64,000 nucleotides of DNA, taken from positions 374,001-438,000 of the forward strand of contig JAODUP010000324.1 in assembly GCA_025642065.1 (NCBI GenBank), in the 5' to 3' direction. Every line of letters begins with the position of its first letter. The stretch's first letter is position 1. Position numbers and translations under genes: made by a program. This DNA is from Paralvinella palmiformis (lineage: Eukaryota > Annelida > Polychaeta > Terebellida > Alvinellidae). Below, piece by piece: positions 1 through 12,535 of this stretch. The notes beneath the pieces were generated by a model that worked only from the letters and a program-made list of their open reading frames with translations, searched no databases and had not been told where the DNA came from.

Positions 1-489
1 AGTCAGCTACTTTAGTTTTGGTGAAAAAGTGGCCTATGATGCTCCAGATACTCCATTTTCCCAGCCTTTTCAGGGGTGAGTCCTAACTTTCCCTTCCACT
101 GGAGAAGGGCCACTACTGTGTTAGTGTGACTACCACTACTCCATGACCAGGCCATAGCCCCGCATCCAAACCTGCCCTCAGCAATGGCATTGCGTTGTTT
201 TTACAGGCCACCACAGGTCAGCTACTCCCTAGTTTTTGTAAGGGGTCATTTACTCTATTCCCTACTGAAAATGGTTGACAGATGTTATTTTGAATCAGGA
301 TGGATCAAGACTAATTTGTATGTTATGAGATGTTCGAGGTTAGTAAAATTCAAGTTTAAAATGCCATTGCCAAATCAGAGTATTATAATAAAGCATTCAA
401 GACAAACCAAAGGGTTGTTTTCAGTGTAGTTAATAAAGTACTCATGCATCTCTGACTATCCTCTCAAATGTTATTAACCCAAACAAAGT

Positions 490-600
490 TATGGCCCATC
501 GTTTTAGTATTTTTATTGGGGTTTTACATACATTTTTATCACTGTACGGTGCTATTGAATGGCTCCTTCTAGTAAATAAATTAGTTTTATTGTTACTTTC
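490..600 (+). mobile_element. Diverged LINE 3' tail
   Basis: The stretch around ctattgaatggctcct resembles the 3' end of the LINE family at 36325-36869 and 38326-38545 (gcgcctttgaatggctcctgctagtaa). It is too worn to show coding sequence. Confidence 0.4.
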
Positions 601-769
601 ATAACTGCATATTTTGATTGGGTTTGGTAATAATAATTGTTTTTGGCTTTTATCTTCTAATTCTCTTTTCCACCTTTCATTGTTTATGATATATGTCAGG
701 GAGGCACTGAGAGCCAGTTGTGCTAGTCACAACTGTCTGTCTTTCTGTTTCTCCGTGAGTTGGGTGGCA

Positions 770-895
770 TTCAGATGGTGCAGTGGTTAGAGAACTGCAC
801 TACAACCCTCCAGGTTGTGGGTTTGAATCTGGCTTTCAAATTTAAAATGGGATTTGCCTTTTCAGGGTTGGCAAGTTTTAGCCAGGCCTGGTAAA
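770..895 (+). mobile_element. tRNA-derived SINE copy
   Basis: A pol III box A-like segment (atggtgcagtggttag, about 774-790) and a box B-like GGTTTGAATCTGG (820-832) lie at tRNA spacing. The sequence does not fold into an intact tRNA gene and is followed by AT-rich body sequence. Confidence 0.6.
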
Positions 896-1023
896 TATTA
901 CTTTAAAAATTGGTGAAAACCCAAATGGGAAAAAACAAATTTTTATGATTTGTTTCAATACTGATTAACAATTTTTCTGTTTGTGTTTGTTAGTAGCCAA
1001 CATTAATACAGTGTCCAAATTGG

Positions 1024-1214
1024 GGTGCCTTCATGGTCTAAATGGTAGCACATTGGACCACAGATTACTAGCACCTGATTTCGAATCTTGGCGTGGGCAT
1101 ATCTGAAGTGTGTTTCATCTTTGACTTCGCTTCATTACCTTTGAGGTCACTTGGTCCATTTAGCCTCCCATGTGCGCAAAAGCGGCCATAAAACATCAGT
1201 CATCATCACAGTGA
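1024..1214 (+). mobile_element. tRNA-derived SINE, family A
   Basis: The tRNA-like head (tcatggtctaaatggtagc, box B ttcgaatcttgg at about 1080-1091) is followed by the body motifs tgtttcatctttgacttcgc, catttagcctcccatgtgcg and cggccataaaacatcagtca. The same modules recur at 39190-39350 and, reversed, at 46700-46815, 47334-47391, 57663-57852 and 62296-62474. Confidence 0.8.
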
Positions 1215-2958
1215 CCAAATCCAGCTCTCATTGAACTACTACAGAATAGGACATTGCCTGTTAATAATGCAGCCTAAGTTTGTGCTCTTAATGCAGATGG
1301 GATTGATTACTTCTTTTCAGAAGCATCTAAATAACACCCAGAGCCATGGTGACTCCATTAGTTTTTTATTTGATTACACTTCAGTCTTTATACATCTATC
1401 CCTACATAGTCAATATATATAACAGGTTATCGGTGGATATTTGTTTGGCATTATAATTAATAGCCTTAAATAGCTTTATCTTAGTTAATATTGAAAGCAA
1501 AAAGGTGTCAGAAATGGCATATGAGCTTAAAGATCTAATATGGGCATATTTTAATGAAGTGGGAAAATGTCCTTGTTAATTAGTTTGTTTTCCCCTTTTA
1601 AGTTAGATGTTAAATATTGATTAATGGATCTGGATAGTTTTTGTCAGCTTTACATCTGTCCCAGAAAAACTATTATTTGGGCTTGAAAAATCTGACCCTG
1701 GCCTTTTTGGGGATAAAATCAGTATTCTTACAAAGCTAAATCACGGTTTTACTAGTTTAAAGGAACAGTTCAGCCTGAGATAATATTATTTAAATATGTA
1801 ATGCTAATAATAGTAAATAAAAATTTCACAATAACAATCATGGACTATACCTGATATCATAGATATAAGCAAATAATCCAAATTACTGGAGAGTCACCAT
1901 TATGGCTTCAGTGGATGCCATATTTAAAGGCGGGAAGGAGAAAAGTCAACTGCTCTGATATCACCTGAGGCAGCAGTACACAGAGACACCAGTTAGTGTT
2001 CCCGGTTCTCCTCACGCTTTCTTCGAAACAATTGGAATCATCTTGTAATGGTTCTCCTGGCTCAAACTGATATGGCTGAATGTCGGTCATGATGTAAATT
2101 TAGTGGGGTTACTACGTTTTGTTCTGGAATTATTCTTGGCTAACACTTGTTTACATGTTTTTAGATGGGTTATACACACTTTTGGTCAACCTGGTGTGTT
2201 CAAGTGATATCAGCATTCAGTAGCTTCCAGTCTCTGTCTAGCTTCAAAATGGTGGTGCCCACAGGCCATTAAAAGTCAATTAATCAGCAATTTTGAACTG
2301 GATTATTTAATGTGTGGGCGATCATTTTAACATCATTATAAACGTAGCTGTATTAGTCCTGAAAGTTTGAAATGAGGGTGGACTGTCACTTTAAACTCAG
2401 CTGCTCAAAGAATTTTTTGTATGATAGTTATATACATTTGATAACAAAGTCATATAATAGACCAGACACATGAAAAACCCAGTAAAATTTATTTTATGAA
2501 AGACAAACTTAATTGCAGTCATGATATCAGCATATCACTATATTAATGCCTTAGAATTCATTTAAATGAAATTTAAATTGAATCAACATTTGATATTATT
2601 CAGCAACAGAATCATATTCCATTGTTACTACTTAGGTTTTGTCATCATGGTCTGTTTTGGTGAAACATTTACTTAAAAAATTGTGTGTCATGTGGCATAT
2701 AAAAACAGAATATTAAAGGAAACCAGTCATGCCAATGTTTGTGATTTTTGTGGAATTTTTCTATTTAATTGTTATGATATTCCTCTTGCCCAATCCTGGA
2801 TATTAGTAGGTCTGTCTGTATTATCCTTAACACAAATATGAATTAATAACATGTCAAGCCACAGAAAGTCTGAATGCAAGAGTTCTGGTTGACAATATTG
2901 CTTTGATTAGTACGTTATAATAACGATCACATATCTCTTATTTACTTCCATACTGAAG

Positions 2959-3084
2959 GAATTGGCTGCCAGTTACACAGCACCTCTGGTACAAGCTTTA
3001 GGACATAACATCGTGCTAACAGATGACCTGATATCTTTTGCCACACCTGTTGATCAGACGATACCTACCTCTACATTACAAGTG
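2959..3084 (+). CDS. ZNF341: ZNF341 exon: N-terminal conserved non-finger segment
   Basis: The reading frame gives [20 protein letters not shown] followed by [16 protein letters not shown]. This lines up with the human ZNF341 segment after the first finger (a PLIQTLVQGNILVSDD-type stretch). The acceptor is ...tactgaag and the donor is gtgaga. The exon is 126 nt, phase 0 at both ends. It is the first ZNF341 exon I can recognise; an acceptor a few codons further in (after gctgccag) is an alternative. Confidence 0.75.
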
Positions 3085-6000
3085 GTGAGAATCACAAATA
3101 AGCAGAATCTGTCATGCGATGTGACAGTTTGCTTTACTTGATTTGTAACAAAATTTTACATTTGTGTTATATTTTATACATTGTTTATAAATATGCTGGT
3201 TTCGCTATCTAGCTGTCTCATTTTACCAAAATACATGGCGAGCTTAGCTGTGGATGGCTTAGAGTTTACTGGTAAAGTTCTGGATTAATATTTACACACT
3301 GTAAGCCTTAATTCCTGCGTAAACATATGTTCTAATGCCACCTGCTGTGTTATGTGTATTTCAATCCTAGGGTTAATATTTCTCATGTTATTTTTACAGG
3401 GCAGCAATCCATTTTTGTCTCAAATTAGCCCGAGTACCCCGAAGTCAACGAGTGCAACAACTGTAGTACTGTCAAGTGGGGTTCCTACATCATTCAGTGG
3501 TACGGCAAACAATGCTACCTTTACAGCCCTCCAAGCTAGTCAGCTACAGATTCAGGCTTTGCCTACAGTCATTACGCAGCAGCCTACAGGATTGTTGACA
3601 CAACAGACTGATGTCAATGTTAACACCGGTACACAGGTCATCATACAGCCAAGTGGTGCCCAGGCCATACTGACACCATCTGTGACAATAGCTGGTGTGA
3701 CGCAGTCAGATAACAGTGTTCTGCCCAAAGTGACTTCAGTTTCTAACATTTTGCGGCCATCCACTGGCAAGATCAGCCTCTCTAAACAAGGTGTGGTATA
3801 GCTCTGGTACATCAGTATTACATTTAGCACACACTTGGATCATGGACCAGAAATATAGAGAAAATTTTATGAGTTTTGTAAAATGGTGGCTATCCTATCC
3901 TATTTTGCTTTCTGTCTGTCATATATTGTTTAATTATGTCATGTTTTTTTTAGCTCTGCCTTTGTCATGAATGCTATTTGTTGTTTATCTTTGTAACTAT
4001 ACTTGAGGAATGAAGCAGGAACCAAACAAAATATATTTCCCACATTTCAGTTATATTTTTCTTTGTAATCATAGAATTGTGCATTGCCTTTGTGGTAGTC
4101 ACGGTAGGCTAGTCAGTCTAGCCTTCTGTGGCTCTATAAACTAAAGGGAGAAAATTTAGTGCAGTGTGCAGTTTCATTATATTTAATTATACTGATAGTT
4201 ATAAATAGGGTTTGGAAAGTCAGCACATGAATAAAAAGATCTCATTACACATACACATTGATTTTAATTTACAGTGTTGTGTATGAAAAAATATCCCAGT
4301 GGACAGTTAATGAGGTTGCTCGAGGCAAGATATTTTCTGATCACACAGTTGGATAAGTAGATTTATTGTTAAACAATAAATCAATCTCGGATATCATATG
4401 ATTGAAATGGCAATAAGCAAATTATTTTCAATGAATAATGCAATGAATTCAGCAAAAATTTTTTTTTTTGAAAAGGGGCTCAAAAAAAAACCTTTTTTTA
4501 ACAAATTTTCCTTTTATTAAAAAAGAAAAAAAAAAGTTTATTTTTTATTTTATATCTAAATTTGTGTTGGTTGAACATGAGAAATAAAGCACCATTACAC
4601 TGAAACAGTATATTAAACAAAATTATAATAAATTAAATGCTGGGTTTAATGATTTATATTCTGATTAATTTATGTCTTTTTTAATTTTTTTAAATTTGTG
4701 GTAAAACTATTTGGTCCACCTTATTTGTCTTGGGTTCAGAGATCTGGTCAGAGCAATTTCGGCTTTCTAACTAAATGCCAGGGCGTTGAATATTGACTGC
4801 ATAGTGTCACAGTCATAGTTGGATTGGGCAGTAAAAAAATGTAAAACTAGAAAACATAATGTATCAGTAAAAACAATAGATTCATTTTGAATTACATTTA
4901 TCTAATAAGAGCCACGTGAATGTAAAAGATGGCATCAGATTTTCACAAAAGCTCACTTTACCATGGTGTGGTGTGCATGTGTTTATTCCTCAATTATTTC
5001 CCCTATTTGTTTAATTTTCGCGGTTCATACTTAATACGTGGCAAACATTGCTAGTGTAAAGTATACTTTGGAATTACTTCTCTATTTTTACACATGCTCA
5101 TGTTTCTCTGGATCCTTCTATAGCACAAAGTCAGTCGATTTTCAGGTCTGGCTTTGAGTTGGTATTTTTTGTGGGATGTTTCATCTTATTTCCCATCATC
5201 TCATTTTTCAAGTGTGACAGTCTAAACAGTCACTAATATTTATACGCTTGCAAATATAATTTATTGTTTCTACATTTAACAATTCATATAACACTTTATC
5301 TGTTCATCATATGTAAATGGCACCTCAACATAACTGTTGGAGATGATGTTATTGAAATTACATATTATTATTTGTGTGTCATTACATGTGTTTTGTATTG
5401 TGTTGATGAAGTGGAGCAGATTTTACACTTAGATGTTGCAAGCCAAAAAAAAAAGCCATTTAAAACCCAGTTACAAGCTGTGTTGAGTGCTTGACTTTTT
5501 TGCTGGCTTTACCGATTTATGTGCATTCGTGTGTTTATGAATCAGTACTTAAGATTTTCTACATTATTTAGCAATAACACTAAATATCACATTGAACTTA
5601 TTAGGGTAGTGGATTTGTAGCATAATTATGCATGATATAGGATAGAAGTCCTCTATGTTAGCAATTAGCATAATTTTATTGTAATTATGCTGAAAGATTT
5701 ATGTATTTCTCCTTATAGTTTTCAGGTAACAAAGTTGGTAATGTGTGTAAACTAAATTTAGAAACATCCTAACAAATTTTAAATTCGCCCAAAATAAAAC
5801 AAGCTACATTTTGGGTACATTATCTCATGTTTATAAGCATATTGTCCTAGTTATGAAAGCTATTAATCTTTTTCTTGGTTGTTTTCGTGTGACAGAAAAT
5901 GGAGAGTTACCTCAGACTACTGCCCCGACGCCGAAAGCACGACGCACAAAACCAGTTCTGGAGGAGACAAACAGCATCAAGAAGAAACACAAATGTCAGT

Positions 6001-9000
6001 ACTGTGATAAAACATTCAGCAAAAATTTTGATCTTCAGCAGCACGTCCGCAGTCACACGGGAGAGAAGCCATTCCAGTGTATTGTTTGTGGTAGAGCATT
6101 TGCGCAGAAATCAAATGTCAAGAAACACATGAAGACTCATATGGTTTGTATTCATCTAAACACTAATTTCCTTTTGTTGATGACTATGTTTGATTAGTTA
6201 ATGAGGTCAGCATGTTTGCACGTCCTAAACAGTACACTGATCGGCTTGGTTCTTTGAAATTGTTTTTTTCCACATTATGGTAAGTTGTAGATTGTAGTGA
6301 GGATTTTGAGCAGTTGATGCTGTATTTCTTGCTTTTGTTGTATTTATTAGGTATGATTTTACTTGTCCATTATAAGAGTAATTGTGTGAATGACTTTGCT
6401 AGATGTTGGAGTCAGTTCCATGTTATCATTTGATTCAATAAAATTTGGTCCAGTCCTGTTCTTTTTGAGCAGTTTCAGCCAAACCAGCCAATTCCTGTTG
6501 TAACCATTTTGCATTCTGCTTAATTCAAATTTTACTAGATTCTTACCCACAGTTTATGATACTTATTATGATAAGTCATTTGGGAAACCTTCTAACTTTA
6601 TAATATATATTTTAGAGTCTGTTTATAAATATTTTAGGCAAATAAGAGTTCGTTTACACAATTAAAATGGAAATTATTTTGTGAATGCTGTTAATTCCAA
6701 ATTTACCAATCGTAATTCTTTTTAAAGTTTGGTTTTTACGGTTCGTAAATATTTCCAGAATGAAATTGACTCCATTTCCAGGCTACTCATAGTGAAATGT
6801 TGTTACAGTGTTCAGTTAGTTATTATCATGAGATCATGTCCTCTCACACTAGTCTATATTTTGATATAAGATTGCCATCTTAAAACACGGATATAGAGCT
6901 TCAATTACAGTCAATTAAATTATAAAGAGAAAAAGTTTCATACAAATAGCTAAAATAAACTCACGCATTTAACTCGGCAAAAGAAATAAATAATTGCAGC
7001 TATTCTGTGAAACATGGTGCTTCTAAATCATTCCTTTTTCTCTATATGTGATCTTGATCTATTTTGGCATATGTTCAGGCTAGATTTGTATTTAGATGAA
7101 TCAGTCTTGCCCTAGACACATTGGTTGGTGGATGCATTATCACTGATAGATTGATCATGCTGATTTTTGACAGGTTTGGCCGCAGGGTACAGGCAAGACA
7201 TTACCTAGTCAACCAGCGCCCCAGGTTATAACTGAAGAACAGGAATCGGAAATTTTGACAAAACAAGAGGAAAAACCATTACCAGAGTCTACCATAAAGG
7301 TATTTGTTATCTTCACCTGTTGTTCCATACATTTTGTGTCCATTATAATTTATGACAGTTAGTATCAAAGGTATAAAACTACAGAATAATTTAAAGGATG
7401 ATTATTGATATTAAGGAAACCTAGGTTATGTATTATAGGTTAGCCATTAAGTGTATGTGTGAGCATTAAGTAGATGGTATTATTTCCTATTATGATAAAC
7501 TTAATTGTATTTATTTATCATTCTGTCTATTGTTTAAATAAATAAATATTGCATGATTCCAGCTGAGCCTGAAAAAAGCAACTAAAGATGGTGAGAAGCC
7601 AGTGAAGGTCAATGTTATAGTAGACAACTCATACATGTGTCAATACTGTCCACAAAAGTTTAAGACTTACTTTAGTCTGAAGTCACACATGAGTATTCAT
7701 AAAGATGAACAGGTCAGTGGAGCGTGCGATTACATTCAGCTTGGTCCATACTTTATTTTCCTGGCCCGTTGTCACATAACCGACATACAGCTGTGATAGC
7801 TCACGTAATATTGTTACAGGTTTACAAGTGTATAATGAAGTCATGTAGCCAAACGTTTCATGAGCTGGACAGCTTTCTGGAACACACCAAGACTCACGAA
7901 GACAGCATGACGTACAGATGTCATATGTGTAACAAGATGTTTCCATCACTGTACGAACTTGGTGTCCATCAGTATTCGCACAGCTTATACCCAAACCAAG
8001 GACCTAAGCCTGGTCCTAGGTAAGTTGTTATCTTGTTATCTGTCATTTGTTAGTACTATTGTTGACATGAGTGAGTGTGAACAAAATTATACAACATGAA
8101 TCTCGTTAGTTAAAATGTTATTAAGGCAATCTAATTGTTAGCATGATACAGGATAATGAGAGATATCAGTTATTATTAATATTATTGCCCATCTGGCAGT
8201 AAATGCCATTTGTATCAATTTTGCGGCAGGTACTTCCGCTGTGTCCGATGTAACAGTAAGTACTCGACGCCAGAAGCCTTACAGCACCACTTGGACACAG
8301 TATCCCACAGACATCCGTGTCCCCATTGTAGCAAGATATTTACTTGTGAGAGGTATCTCCGTCGCCATCTTCCCCTCCACGGTAGCGTTGGTAAGTAGAT
8401 ATTTAGTTAAAGCATGCATGGCTTGCTGAATATTTTTTTATTTATTTGACATCCACATAAGCATCTAAACAGGATGAGATGGAGGGAAGTTTCCAGGATA
8501 TCTGGGATACAACCTTCAGATCCTTTTTTCCCTCCTAAGTAACATATACTCCTCCCATTTATTTCTTTGTGTAATTCATGTGTGCAATAAAAAACTGGAT
8601 CTTACTGTCAGACTGTTACTACACACATAATATCCCGGATCTCAACTTGTTGTGTAACAGTCTTGTTCTCACATTTACATAGCACACTTATAGCCAGCAC
8701 AGAATTGTTTTGTCTTTGTTAGTAGTAATAGGATCTGGGAATATAAAATATGCAATATTGTCTGGACACAAAGATGCTGATTATTATATTAGGTGATTTA
8801 TGAACAAGATGTTTCAACAATGCCTTCAGTCATCCATTGACAATATTATATTAAAACCCAATACATACCGCCCCAGTTCAGCAAACACTAACACCAACAC
8901 CTCAATCACCAGCACTGACCTTTCCCTAGCCTACAAGGACATGGACCATCTAATTCCCTGTCACAAGTCTAAACAAATACGGGGAAATGTAGTTCATGTT

Positions 9001-12000
9001 TAAGCTTATCTTGGACATATAGTTTGTATGATAACATTATAAACTTATTTGAAAGGCTTTAAAGATGTTACTAACTGTATTTAGTCCTAGGATACGTACC
9101 ATGTCATGTAATAGGTTAGATGAATTTATATATAATCTTACCAGTTAAAGGTTTGTACTAGCCAATAATTATGCATGTCTGAACACTCTATTGCCTGCGT
9201 GCAGATATAACATGGGAGCAGTTGTGGTTCTGCTGCATCTAGTGTTCGTTCAAAATGACAGAATTGGTGGCAGTGATCCTAATAACATTTGGTATTGAAT
9301 ATGTGCATCTAATTGGTTGTTTATTTAGAGAGGCTATGGAAAGCCAGATGTGCCATAATTAGAATACCCTAGTTCCAATTTTAAGCAGAACCACAGATTT
9401 TTCCTGAGGGTCCAAATGGGCGAGGAGAAATTTGGGAACTGCATTTACTGCGTATACATCTTTAAATATTCATCCTTCGAATAAAAACTAAATTCATGTA
9501 TGAACTAAAAGTGGTATTTTATTTTAATCTTTGAGTAGCCCATCTAGGAACCAGATTAAAAAACTGCACGTAAACAAATTATTATGTTTTGTATGGCATT
9601 TGAAGAGTTAGACAAACATTAGATATCTGGAGGCATATTTCACTGATAACACCACTACTATCTAGATTATCAGGTTTAATTCTATTTTCAATTATACTCA
9701 ACTGGCATTCTCACATAAGCTAGAAAAGCATCTAAATTATATCAAAACATATGGATGTTTATTGCCATTAAAAATATGACATGCCAGTATTATTTTCCAC
9801 TGTCTGCTGAAACAGCAAATGTTTTCAGTTATTTATCATGAAAGATATGATCCAGATAAAAGTATGTGGTATGATATTATAATATATGTGATGGAAATTC
9901 ATGTGGTGAATGTATTGTTGTCCACATAAATATTAATGAGAAAGCAGAAGACATAATTAGCTGGATACAAATAAATATTAAGTAAAATTATGCTTCGTAG
10001 GCGTGTTTGAAACTATAAAATTGCTTGTCTTTAGCCATATTTGTTAGTGTGAATATAGAAAGCATTTATTAGCAACCCAACCCAAGTTTCCCTTCCACAT
10101 ATTGGATGAGGCTGGTATTCCTATACTGTGAAGTGATTGGAGCACTACACTGTAACTAAATGTGCAGGTTCGAATCTGACTTGTGTCTGTTTTTCTGGGA
10201 ATTGTTTCCCTTGGTAGATGCCTCCGTGCCGTATGTCACAGTTGTCATCAGTGCTGAGGCTAAACAACTCGACTCAGCATATCAGATGTGGGTAACCCTA
10301 TAGCATAGTGAGCTGTAAACTTCTAATTAGAGTTCTAATCAAATGAAGTTACATGTGTTGTGGAATGTTCCCTTTGGGAATTGCCTATTACCTCTCAAAT
10401 ATTGTAAATTTTGCATACATTTGATTACCAGAGGGAGCCTTAACCATATCAACAAATATAAACAATATGTTCCATGTTTTATTGTGGGGTGTTATACATT
10501 TATCATTTTGTTTTTCAGTAGAATTTTGGTAAATAATTTAACATACTGCATACATATGTGTGAAAGTACTTTTAACGTAAATGACAACTTTTGAACATAA
10601 AGCCTTTCATACCATTATGACTTACTGGTATGCTTCATTACAACGTACATATTCATGAGTGATTCAAATGTACATCCCCATGAATTGTAGCTGAAAATTA
10701 TTATTTATTTGTGGAATATTTATCTCATGATAATACCCGTCCTTTAAGTTAGGCGGACCAAGGTGATCACCCTGGGCTTCATAGTTGTGGGGGGTGGGGG
10801 GGGGGCATGAAACCGACATTTGTTAATCTAGTTATATATCTCTGTGTCCCTGAACTATCTAGAGATGGCCATACCCATGACGTACAGAACTGTCATTCAA
10901 AATGTTGTTATACTAATTAGAAGTCATATTATTATTATTATGACAAAATCTTGATGTAGGAAAGAATGAATGCAGTCTCATTATTTATGCCTTTTTTCAT
11001 TCATCATTTCAGGAGAACACATATGTAGTTATTGTACCAAGTCTTTCAAGACAGAGAACTACCTAAAAGTTCACTTGTTGACCCACAGTAGTGATAAACC
11101 ATTTGCCTGCGACGTGTGTTCGGCTGCATTCAACCGCAAAGATAAGTTAAAGAGACACATGCTTGTACACGAAACAGTGAAGCGATTTAAATGTCCATTT
11201 AGACATCATGTTGGTAAGTATATCAGATCTTGTTGACCGGAGATGCTCGGCACATTCGGACTAAGTTATCTGTATTTTGGTTGAAGTTTTTGATATTATT
11301 GATGATGAAACTGAAACCTCGTTCGTGAACTTTTTTGTCCAGGCTGTACGAAGGAGTTTAACCGACCAGACAAGCTTAAAGCACACATTATTTGCCACAG
11401 TGGTATAAAGCCATTCCAGTGTAAGGAATGTCACAAGACCTTCACGCGTCGCTCTAATTTACGCCTGCATGAACGTGGCCATCGCATGGACTATACCCAC
11501 ACATGTCACAAGTGTGGCAAGGGCTTCCTGCGTGATAAACTCTTCCAGATGCACAAATGTCGTGTGGTGGAGGTAACACCCCTTACTGAATCTAAGCAAA
11601 CCAGTGATTCACAGGTTAATGGTGAAGAACAGGAGACAACGACACCCGCCAATACTGGACGTACAACAGAAATGTCAACACGTCGCAGGATGATCACCAT
11701 CACCAAGAATATGGTCCAAGGTCGAACATCATCCAGAAGGGGGCGCCAGAAACGTATGGGAAGGCCTCCTGGGAAGAGAGCTGTTCAGTCATCCCAGAGC
11801 CCACAGGTAGAACCCCAACAACTAGACATGGAATCTGAAAACATTGTAAATATACCAGCTGAAGATCCATTCCAGGTGACAGAGGCCACAGAGATCTCAG
11901 TTGTTGTTAGTGATGAGGCTGCAGCACAGTACGTTGGCACACAGGAACAGCAGTCAGCCCTAGTACATCATGGGGATGGATCAGTTGTAGTGATCCAGCC

Positions 12001-12535
12001 ATTATCTACAGTACAGAGCTCTGAGTTCCAGGCCGCTACTGCCATTGCTCTGCCAATTGATACATCTACCTCAGCAGAACAATATGAAATTCAGGCCGAC
12101 CTTGATCAGAAGGACGTTGTCTACCCCTCAGTCAGCCAGGAGGTGGGTACACTTGTCTCCGCTTCAGGTGATATGGTACCCACGTACAGCTTGGAGTACC
12201 AGGCACCCACACAGCAGGGTCTTTATCAACCTGTTTACACCAGTGCGCCAACTTACCAGTCAGCCACGTTGATATCTACTGGACCAAATATGGCCACGTT
12301 GGTGGTCGAAGGTCCCTCTGGCGAGGTGATCAGTCGGGAAAATATAACAACAATCGTCACCCAGAATCCTGAAGATTATAACAACGAGGCCGATGCCCAG
12401 TCATACAGCGTGTTACAGTATCCGTTATCAACAGCAGAAGGAGAACATATTACTATGGAAGCCCAAGATATCACTGCGGCTTCTCTAGAACAAGCTGCAG
12501 TGATTGAGCCAGATCTAAAAGTGGAAGATAATTAG
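2959..12535 (+). CDS. ZNF341: ZNF341-like C2H2 zinc-finger transcription factor (5'-incomplete, nine exons)
   Basis: Nuclear DNA-binding protein; in vertebrates ZNF341 activates transcription, including of STAT3. Exons 2959-3084, 3400-3790, 5896-6143, 7174-7299, 7563-7712, 7820-8019, 8230-8390, 11013-11213 and 11343-12535 join with matching phases into 931 codons plus TAG. Twelve fingers are visible: two classical (about residues 190-255), one at 320-342, two at 350-400, two at 416-463, two at 470-520, one with an enlarged Cys-Cys spacing at 525-555, one classical, and a terminal C2HC finger. Finger order and spacing match human ZNF341 from memory, including [20 protein letters not shown] and the VWP linker straight after it. 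A roughly 300-residue Gln/Thr/Ser/Val-rich tail with an AT-hook-like RMGRPPGKR (about 673-681) follows. The N-terminal finger and start codon were not found and probably lie upstream of the window. ORF and splice evidence is strong; the orthology is from recalled family sequence. Confidence 0.93.
3400..3790 (+). CDS. ZNF341: ZNF341 exon: Ser/Thr/Gln-rich linker
   Basis: 391 nt open frame after a good tttttacag acceptor, ending at CAAG|gtgtgg in phase 1. The protein is low-complexity Ser/Thr/Gln/Val-rich ([15 protein letters not shown]..., then [16 protein letters not shown]) with no fingers, as expected for the region that varies in length between the N-terminal finger and the main array of ZNF341. 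It probably acts as an activation or spacer segment. Confidence 0.85.
3791..5895 (+). other. ZNF341 intron
   Basis: AT-rich intron with A/T homopolymer runs at about 4457-4535. The exons on either side join in phase 1. I see no coding, RNA or recognisable mobile sequence in it. Confidence 0.7.
5896..6143 (+). CDS. ZNF341: ZNF341 exon: two classical zinc fingers
   Basis: The acceptor gtgtgacag leads into a basic linker ([11 protein letters not shown]) and two complete fingers, CQYC...H..H and CIVC...H..H, joined by the TGEKPF linker. The string [20 protein letters not shown] is essentially identical to human ZNF341. The exon ends in phase 0 at ATG|gtttgt, and the next exon resumes with VWP as in the human protein. 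Confidence 0.95.
6144..7173 (+). other. ZNF341 intron
   Basis: About 1 kb of AT-rich sequence with nothing recognisable. The phase-0 boundaries interrupt the protein exactly before the VWP linker. Confidence 0.7.
7174..7299 (+). CDS. ZNF341: ZNF341 exon: acidic linker
   Basis: Small 126-nt exon (acceptor tttttgacag, donor gtattt, phase 0 at both ends). It encodes [16 protein letters not shown] followed by a Glu/Gln/Lys-rich stretch. It is recognised by phase, splice sites and the VWP tripeptide that follows the second main finger in the vertebrate protein. Confidence 0.85.
7563..7712 (+). CDS. ZNF341: ZNF341 exon: one zinc finger
   Basis: The acceptor gattccag leads into 50 codons with a basic lead-in, then one finger, [20 protein letters not shown] with SIH closing it, and KDEQ|gtcagt. 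The human counterpart reads the same way (YLCQFCPSKF...KNEQ), including the exon-end motif. Confidence 0.93.
7820..8019 (+). CDS. ZNF341: ZNF341 exon: two zinc fingers
   Basis: The acceptor attgttacag precedes [13 protein letters not shown], a finger with four residues between its cysteines (C-x4-C), a spacing also seen at this position in ZNF341. A classical finger, [20 protein letters not shown], follows. The exon ends in phase 2 at CCTAG|gtaagt. Confidence 0.93.
8230..8390 (+). CDS. ZNF341: ZNF341 exon: two zinc fingers without a TGEKP linker
   Basis: The acceptor ttgcggcag leads in phase 2 to [20 protein letters not shown] with a six-residue His-His spacing, followed directly by [20 protein letters not shown]. 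Both match ZNF341 closely (STPEAL and [10 protein letters not shown] are invariant in my recollection). The donor is GTTG|gtaagt, phase 1. Confidence 0.93.
8391..11012 (+). other. ZNF341 long intron
   Basis: 2.6 kb intron within the central finger array. It contains a SINE-like head near 10125-10215 and a G-run (about 10789-10806). A 67-codon open frame at 8800-9003 has no finger and no counterpart in the family, so it is not taken as an exon. Confidence 0.7.
10125..10215 (+). mobile_element. tRNA-derived SINE head
   Basis: The segment gtgaagtgattggagcac... with box B-like caggttcgaatctgac (10165-10180) has the spacing of a tRNA-like head. The body does not obviously match family A. Confidence 0.5.
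11013..11213 (+). CDS. ZNF341: ZNF341 exon: two fingers and the start of an expanded finger
   Basis: The acceptor catcatttcag is followed by fingers [20 protein letters not shown] and [20 protein letters not shown]. It then has [10 protein letters not shown], which is completed across the intron by [15 protein letters not shown]. The split enlarged finger (CPFxxHxGC-type) is a ZNF341 hallmark. The donor is TTG|gtaagt, phase 1. Confidence 0.94.
11343..12535 (+). CDS. ZNF341: ZNF341 terminal exon: last fingers, AT-hook-like motif, long C-terminal tail
   Basis: The acceptor tttttgtccag opens a 1193-nt exon ending at TAG (12533-12535). It completes the expanded finger, then has [20 protein letters not shown] and a final C2HC finger (CHKCGKGF...H-KC). 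The remaining ~300 residues are finger-free: a basic stretch with [15 protein letters not shown], then a Gln/Thr/Ser/Val/Glu-rich tail rich in ordinary third-position variation, which argues for real coding sequence. The tail probably acts in activation; I see no domain in it. Confidence 0.93.

Larger units (their letters stand above)
1..2958 (+). other. ZNF341 upstream intron or 5' flank
   Basis: AT-rich DNA with no supportable exon. I looked for the N-terminal ZNF341 finger (CxxC...FM-H-K) and did not find it. It holds two tRNA-derived SINEs (about 770-895 and 1024-1214) and a worn LINE 3' tail (about 490-600). Confidence 0.6.

Noticed and set aside
1..75. Possible ZNF341 exon at the window start ending at gggtgagt
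   Set aside because: The donor looks good, but the frame needed to join exon 2959 (phase 0) has stops at 13 and 22, and the open frame has no resemblance to the family.
770..832. Functional tRNA genes at SINE heads
   Set aside because: Box A/B-like sequences are present, but the cloverleaf stems do not pair well and each is followed by SINE body sequence.
8800..9003. 67-codon open frame as an extra ZNF341 exon
   Set aside because: The flanking exons join in phase without it, exactly as in the vertebrate protein. It has no finger and no convincing splice sites.
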